Source: Pseudoalteromonas piscicida (lineage in GTDB: Bacteria > Pseudomonadota > Gammaproteobacteria > Enterobacterales > Alteromonadaceae). From it: DNA of 64,000 nucleotides. Under the pieces are notes generated by a model. The model ran no database searches. It saw only the letters and a list, made by a program, of their open reading frames with translations, and was not told the origin of the DNA. The first letter of the stretch is position 1; each line of letters starts with the position of its first letter. Location: positions 1-64,000 of the forward strand of contig NZ_NKHF01000089.1 in assembly GCF_002744175.1 (NCBI RefSeq). The letters run 5' to 3'. A program made the translations under genes and the position numbers. Below are positions 61,176 to 64,000 of this stretch, in pieces.

Positions 61176-63320
61176 ATGGAAATGGAACATGAAGGCGCAG
61201 CCAATAAGTTAGAGTTTTGGTCGCGTAAATCTTTACCTGTGATCATCCAATCTGAAGCCGCTGAGTGCGGCCTTGCAAGCCTTGCCATGGTTGCTGGGTA
61301 TCACGGTTATCAGACTGACTTAACACGATTAAGACAGCGTTTTAGCATCTCAATTGAAGGCTGTACGCTGCTCGATATTATGCACTTTGCTGAAAAGCTT
61401 CATCTCACTTCAAGACCGCTTAGAATTGAACTTGAAGATTTGGACGCGCTGCAAACTCCGGCTATTTTGCACTGGGATATGAATCATTTTGTGGTGCTAA
61501 AAAAGGCCAATCAAAAGCGTATTGTGATCCATGACCCCGCTGGTGGCGAAAAGACCTTCTCGATTGAAGAGGCTTCTAAACATTTTACTGGAGTAGCGCT
61601 GGAGCTGACACCTACGAAGGACTTCGAAAAGAAAGAGCAAAAGGCGAGTCTCAAGTTTTCTGACTTTTGGAGCCGCATTACGGGCTTAAAACGTTCGTTA
61701 CTGCTCATTTTTATTCTCTCTATTTTGTTGCAAGTATTCACACTTGCTGCACCTTACTATATCCAGTTAGTCATAGACGATGTCATCCTGACAGGAGATA
61801 CCTCGCTACTGACCGTACTTGCCGTGGGCTTCTTTTTGGTATTGCTCTTCGAGATTGCGACCAATGCGTTGCGGGGTTTTACCCTATTGCACTTTGGTAA
61901 TCAGATGAATATCCAACTCGGTGCTAACTTGTTTCATCACTTGGTACGCTTACCTATCTCTTATTTTGAAAAACGTCATATGGGAGATGTTGTTTCTAGG
62001 TTTAGCTCACTACAACAGGTAAAACAGCTTCTCACTACTGGGGTTATTGAGGCGATAATTGACGGTTTGATGGCGATTATTACCTTGGCGATGATTTTCT
62101 TTTATAGCCCCATGCTATCTGCCGTAGTACTCGTTGCCGTTATTGCTTACGCCATCATTCGTATTGCCATGTATAAGCCATTTCGCAATATTAGTGAGCA
62201 AGAAATCATGGCCCGCGCGGAAGAGAATTCTAACTTTATGGAAACAGTGCGCGGGATCCAGACGATAAAGCTGTTTGGCTCTGAGGTGAAGCGAGAAGGC
62301 CAATGGCAAAACCGTTATGCCAGCGCCATTAACCACAATATTCGCTTGGGTAATTTCAATATTGGCTACGACGCCATTAATCGCGCATTATTTGGGATTG
62401 AAAATATCATCGTGGTGTATTTAGCCGCCCACTTGGTGATTGCTGGTGGCTTTAGTACCGGGATGTTATTTGCCTTTATGTCATACAAACGTCAGTTTAT
62501 GGATAAGACGGCTAACTTAATCGAGAAGTTGATTGAGTTTAAGATGCTTGGTCTGCATTTTGATCGTATCGCAGATATCGCACTCACTGACAAAGAAGAA
62601 TTACAGCCGGATCAATACCGACAACTGGATATTAAAGGCAAAATAGAGGTGAAAAACATCTCCTTTGCTTACTCAGATGCAACCCCTAATGTTATCGACA
62701 AGCTCAACCTAACCATACATGCAGGTGAATCTGTGGCGATCACAGGACCTTCTGGCTGTGGCAAATCTACCTTGCTTAAGCTAATGCTAGGTTTAAACAA
62801 GCCCTCTAGTGGAGAGATTTTGGTAGACGGCGTATCACTTAGCCAAATTGGCGCAAGGCAATATCGTCAGCAAATTGCTGCTGTGATGCAAGATGACGAG
62901 CTACTATCCGGGACGGTTGCTGATAACATCGCTTTTTTTGACTCTCCAATCGATATGTCAAAGGTCGTACATTGTGCTCAACTTGCTGCAATTCATGATG
63001 ATATCAGTGAAATGCCGATGGGTTATGACAGTTTAATTGGTGATATGGGGTCGAGTTTATCTGGCGGCCAAAAGCAGCGGATCATTCTGGCGCGTGCATT
63101 GTACAAAGACCCTAAAATTCTGTTCATGGATGAAGCTACCAGTCATTTAGATACCGGACTTGAAGAAGATATCAATGATGCGGTATCACGGTTGAAGATC
63201 ACCCGTATTATTATTGCTCATCGTAAAGAGACCATTGCTTCGGCAGATAGAGAAATCAAGCTCAAAAAGCCCGAACATCATGAGGATGAAGAGCAAACCT
63301 CAACATCAGAGTCTGAATAG
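61176..63320 (+). CDS. CvaB-like bacteriocin-processing ABC exporter with C39 peptidase
   Basis: A 714-residue inner-membrane exporter that cuts double-glycine leaders and secretes the peptide. The N-terminal C39 peptidase domain (about 18-145) has an intact catalytic triad: C31 in QSEAAECGLASLAM, H104 in MNHFVVL and D120 in HDPAGG. Six membrane helices follow (about 170-450). The ATPase has Walker A GPSGCGKST at 524-532, LSGGQ at 628-632 and Walker B ILFMDEA with E653. A GG-leader peptide gene lies 307 bp further on, in the opposite direction. Confidence 0.93.
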   Translation: MEMEHEGAANKLEFWSRKSLPVIIQSEAAECGLASLAMVAGYHGYQTDLTRLRQRFSISIEGCTLLDIMHFAEKLHLTSRPLRIELEDLDALQTPAILHWDMNHFVVLKKANQKRIVIHDPAGGEKTFSIEEASKHFTGVALELTPTKDFEKKEQKASLKFSDFWSRITGLKRSLLLIFILSILLQVFTLAAPYYIQLVIDDVILTGDTSLLTVLAVGFFLVLLFEIATNALRGFTLLHFGNQMNIQLGANLFHHLVRLPISYFEKRHMGDVVSRFSSLQQVKQLLTTGVIEAIIDGLMAIITLAMIFFYSPMLSAVVLVAVIAYAIIRIAMYKPFRNISEQEIMARAEENSNFMETVRGIQTIKLFGSEVKREGQWQNRYASAINHNIRLGNFNIGYDAINRALFGIENIIVVYLAAHLVIAGGFSTGMLFAFMSYKRQFMDKTANLIEKLIEFKMLGLHFDRIADIALTDKEELQPDQYRQLDIKGKIEVKNISFAYSDATPNVIDKLNLTIHAGESVAITGPSGCGKSTLLKLMLGLNKPSSGEILVDGVSLSQIGARQYRQQIAAVMQDDELLSGTVADNIAFFDSPIDMSKVVHCAQLAAIHDDISEMPMGYDSLIGDMGSSLSGGQKQRIILARALYKDPKILFMDEATSHLDTGLEEDINDAVSRLKITRIIIAHRKETIASADREIKLKKPEHHEDEEQTSTSESE

Positions 63321-63347
63321 ATAAAGCGAGCGATTGGCTCGCTTTAT
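63321..63347 (+). terminator. Terminator of the exporter operon
   Basis: Directly after the stop: stem ATAAAGCGAGC / GCTCGCTTTAT with a five-base loop and a T-rich tail. Confidence 0.85.
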
Positions 63348-63481
63348 CTTTATTTGTGACCACTCATCGTGGTTTCAGCCCCTTCAGCTAACCCGTTAAT
63401 GCCTTTCTAGCTGCCTGTTTTAGCGTTAAGTATGTTGAATTCAGTTCCAATCCCAGCTATTGGTGCGCAAATTCGTCTTGC

Positions 63482-63551
63482 CTACAAGGATGTGGGGATC
63501 TGGGTGCTAGTAAGACGCGAGAGCGGAGTTATCATCAAAACTCTCTGGCTA
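63482..63551. repeat. Second copy of the 88-bp element core
   Basis: Seventy bases align to the reverse complement of 13572-13641 with roughly 85 percent identity, including an uninterrupted 20-base match covering GACGCGAGAGCGGAGTTATC. The copy sits between the exporter gene and the peptide gene. Apart from it and a hairpin at 63585-63608 the 307-bp gap is empty. Confidence 0.65.
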
Positions 63552-63584
63552 TATGTCGAAAAGGAAAGTCTTTAGAGGGTGACA

Positions 63585-63608
63585 AGAGTAGAGAATACTC
63601 TCTACTCT
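63585..63608 (-). terminator. Possible terminator of the peptide gene
   Basis: A 10-bp perfect stem AGAGTAGAGA / TCTCTACTCT with a four-base loop, about 20 bp past the peptide stop. No T-run. Confidence 0.35.
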
Positions 63609-63627
63609 ATAATTTCAGTATCTTGGG

Positions 63628-63828
63628 TTATGGGATCTGACAAGTGTGTTCACGGCAAGAGTGATTACGGCCTGTCCAGCAATCACCATAGCGGTCAGTT
63701 AATATTGACCCTGCTGGTGAGTTTGCTTGTACATCACCGCCAGCAATTTGAGGTGTCATATTAGCAGGGATTGACTTGCTGTCGTTAGATAGTGCTTTTA
63801 TGCACTTTTTATTTAGTTTTAATTTCAT
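63628..63828 (-). CDS. Double-glycine leader peptide, candidate bacteriocin/RiPP precursor
   Basis: A 66-residue peptide. AAGGA lies six bases before the ATG at 63828, an ideal ribosome site. Residues 1-31 form a basic leader starting MKLKLNKK and ending TPQIAGG, a classic GG cleavage site for C39 peptidases; this leader style is also seen on precursor peptides of class I lanthipeptide-like clusters. The predicted core is 35 residues, with cysteines C50, C58 and C63 among S and T residues (GDCWTG, HSC, HTC). No modifying enzyme is visible in the window. Confidence 0.75.
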   Translation of the reverse strand: MKLKLNKKCIKALSNDSKSIPANMTPQIAGGDVQANSPAGSILTDRYGDCWTGRNHSCREHTCQIP

Positions 63829-64000
63829 TTTTTATCCTTAACTTATTGTATTTAGATAAAGTCCTTTTTTGTTAATCCTTTATCACACAATTTTGTGTGA
63901 ACAAAAAATAAGCTAACGATAGTTGTCACAATTGTCAATCTTTTGTTTTTTATTTTGTGTTTTTTTGTTTCTATTGTTTCAATTGTTTGAGTTTATCTAG
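63829..64000 (-). promoter_or_regulatory. AT-rich upstream region of the peptide gene
   Basis: A perfect -35 TTGACA lies on the minus strand at 63938-63933, with a poor -10 (TAGCTT) 17 bases on. A palindrome CACACAA-TT-TTGTGTG is at 63884-63899, between it and the gene, and ACAATTGT at about 63928. These could be an operator and promoter, but the next gene lies outside the window. Confidence 0.35.

Overview
The window is a continuous piece of a gammaproteobacterial chromosome. Protein sequences, gene order and moderate GC content best fit Pseudoalteromonas or a close Alteromonadales relative. It spans the replication origin region. Almost every gene is a housekeeping gene in an arrangement also known from E. 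coli, Vibrio or Shewanella. I saw no rRNA, tRNA, CRISPR array, prophage or intact insertion sequence inside the window.

Layout. (1) 0-14 kb: the yrdA/yrdB-aroE-hemF-tsaC-yrdD-smg-dprA block facing the def-fmt-rsmB-trkA operon, with a truncated haemoglobin and a c-haem chemoreceptor inserted. (2) 13-25 kb: PilZ protein, unknown protein, trkH-yigZ-pepQ, slt, then divergent fadBA and tusA. The two Trk potassium-uptake parts, trkA and trkH, lie about 1.8 kb apart. (3) 25-38 kb: glyQS, then dnaA-dnaN-recF-gyrB on the minus strand, and rpmH-rnpA-yidD-yidC on the plus strand. Two perfect parS sites lie inside recF. (4) 38-42 kb: a small periplasmic thiol-redox operon (CcdA-like, TlpA-like and an unusual double thioredoxin-fold protein) converging on a CadC-like TPR regulator. 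(5) 42-51 kb: mnmE, an ICL/PEP-mutase family gene, mioC, the probable oriC, mnmG-rsmG and parAB. (6) 51-60 kb: the complete atpIBEFHAGDC operon and glmU. (7) 60-64 kb: a CvaA/CvaB-like exporter pair, then an opposing 66-residue peptide gene with a double-glycine leader and a cysteine-rich tail.

How the parts work together. The mioC-mnmG gap carries three tandem GATC-led 13-mers, DnaA boxes and 17 GATC sites, the same plan as E. coli oriC. DnaA, DnaN, RecF and GyrB act in initiation and elongation, ParA/ParB act on the parS sites in recF, and MnmE/MnmG modify tRNA. RnpA, YidD and YidC link tRNA processing to membrane insertion, including insertion of F0 subunits made from the atp operon.

The most promising lead for something new is at the right edge. 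The CvaB-like ABC transporter has an intact C39 peptidase triad (C31, H104, D120), and the nearby small gene encodes a matching GG-type leader with a three-cysteine core. Any modification enzymes would lie beyond the window. Other points of interest are the parS sites written into recF, the redox trio, the haem chemoreceptor, and two families of small inverted-repeat elements.
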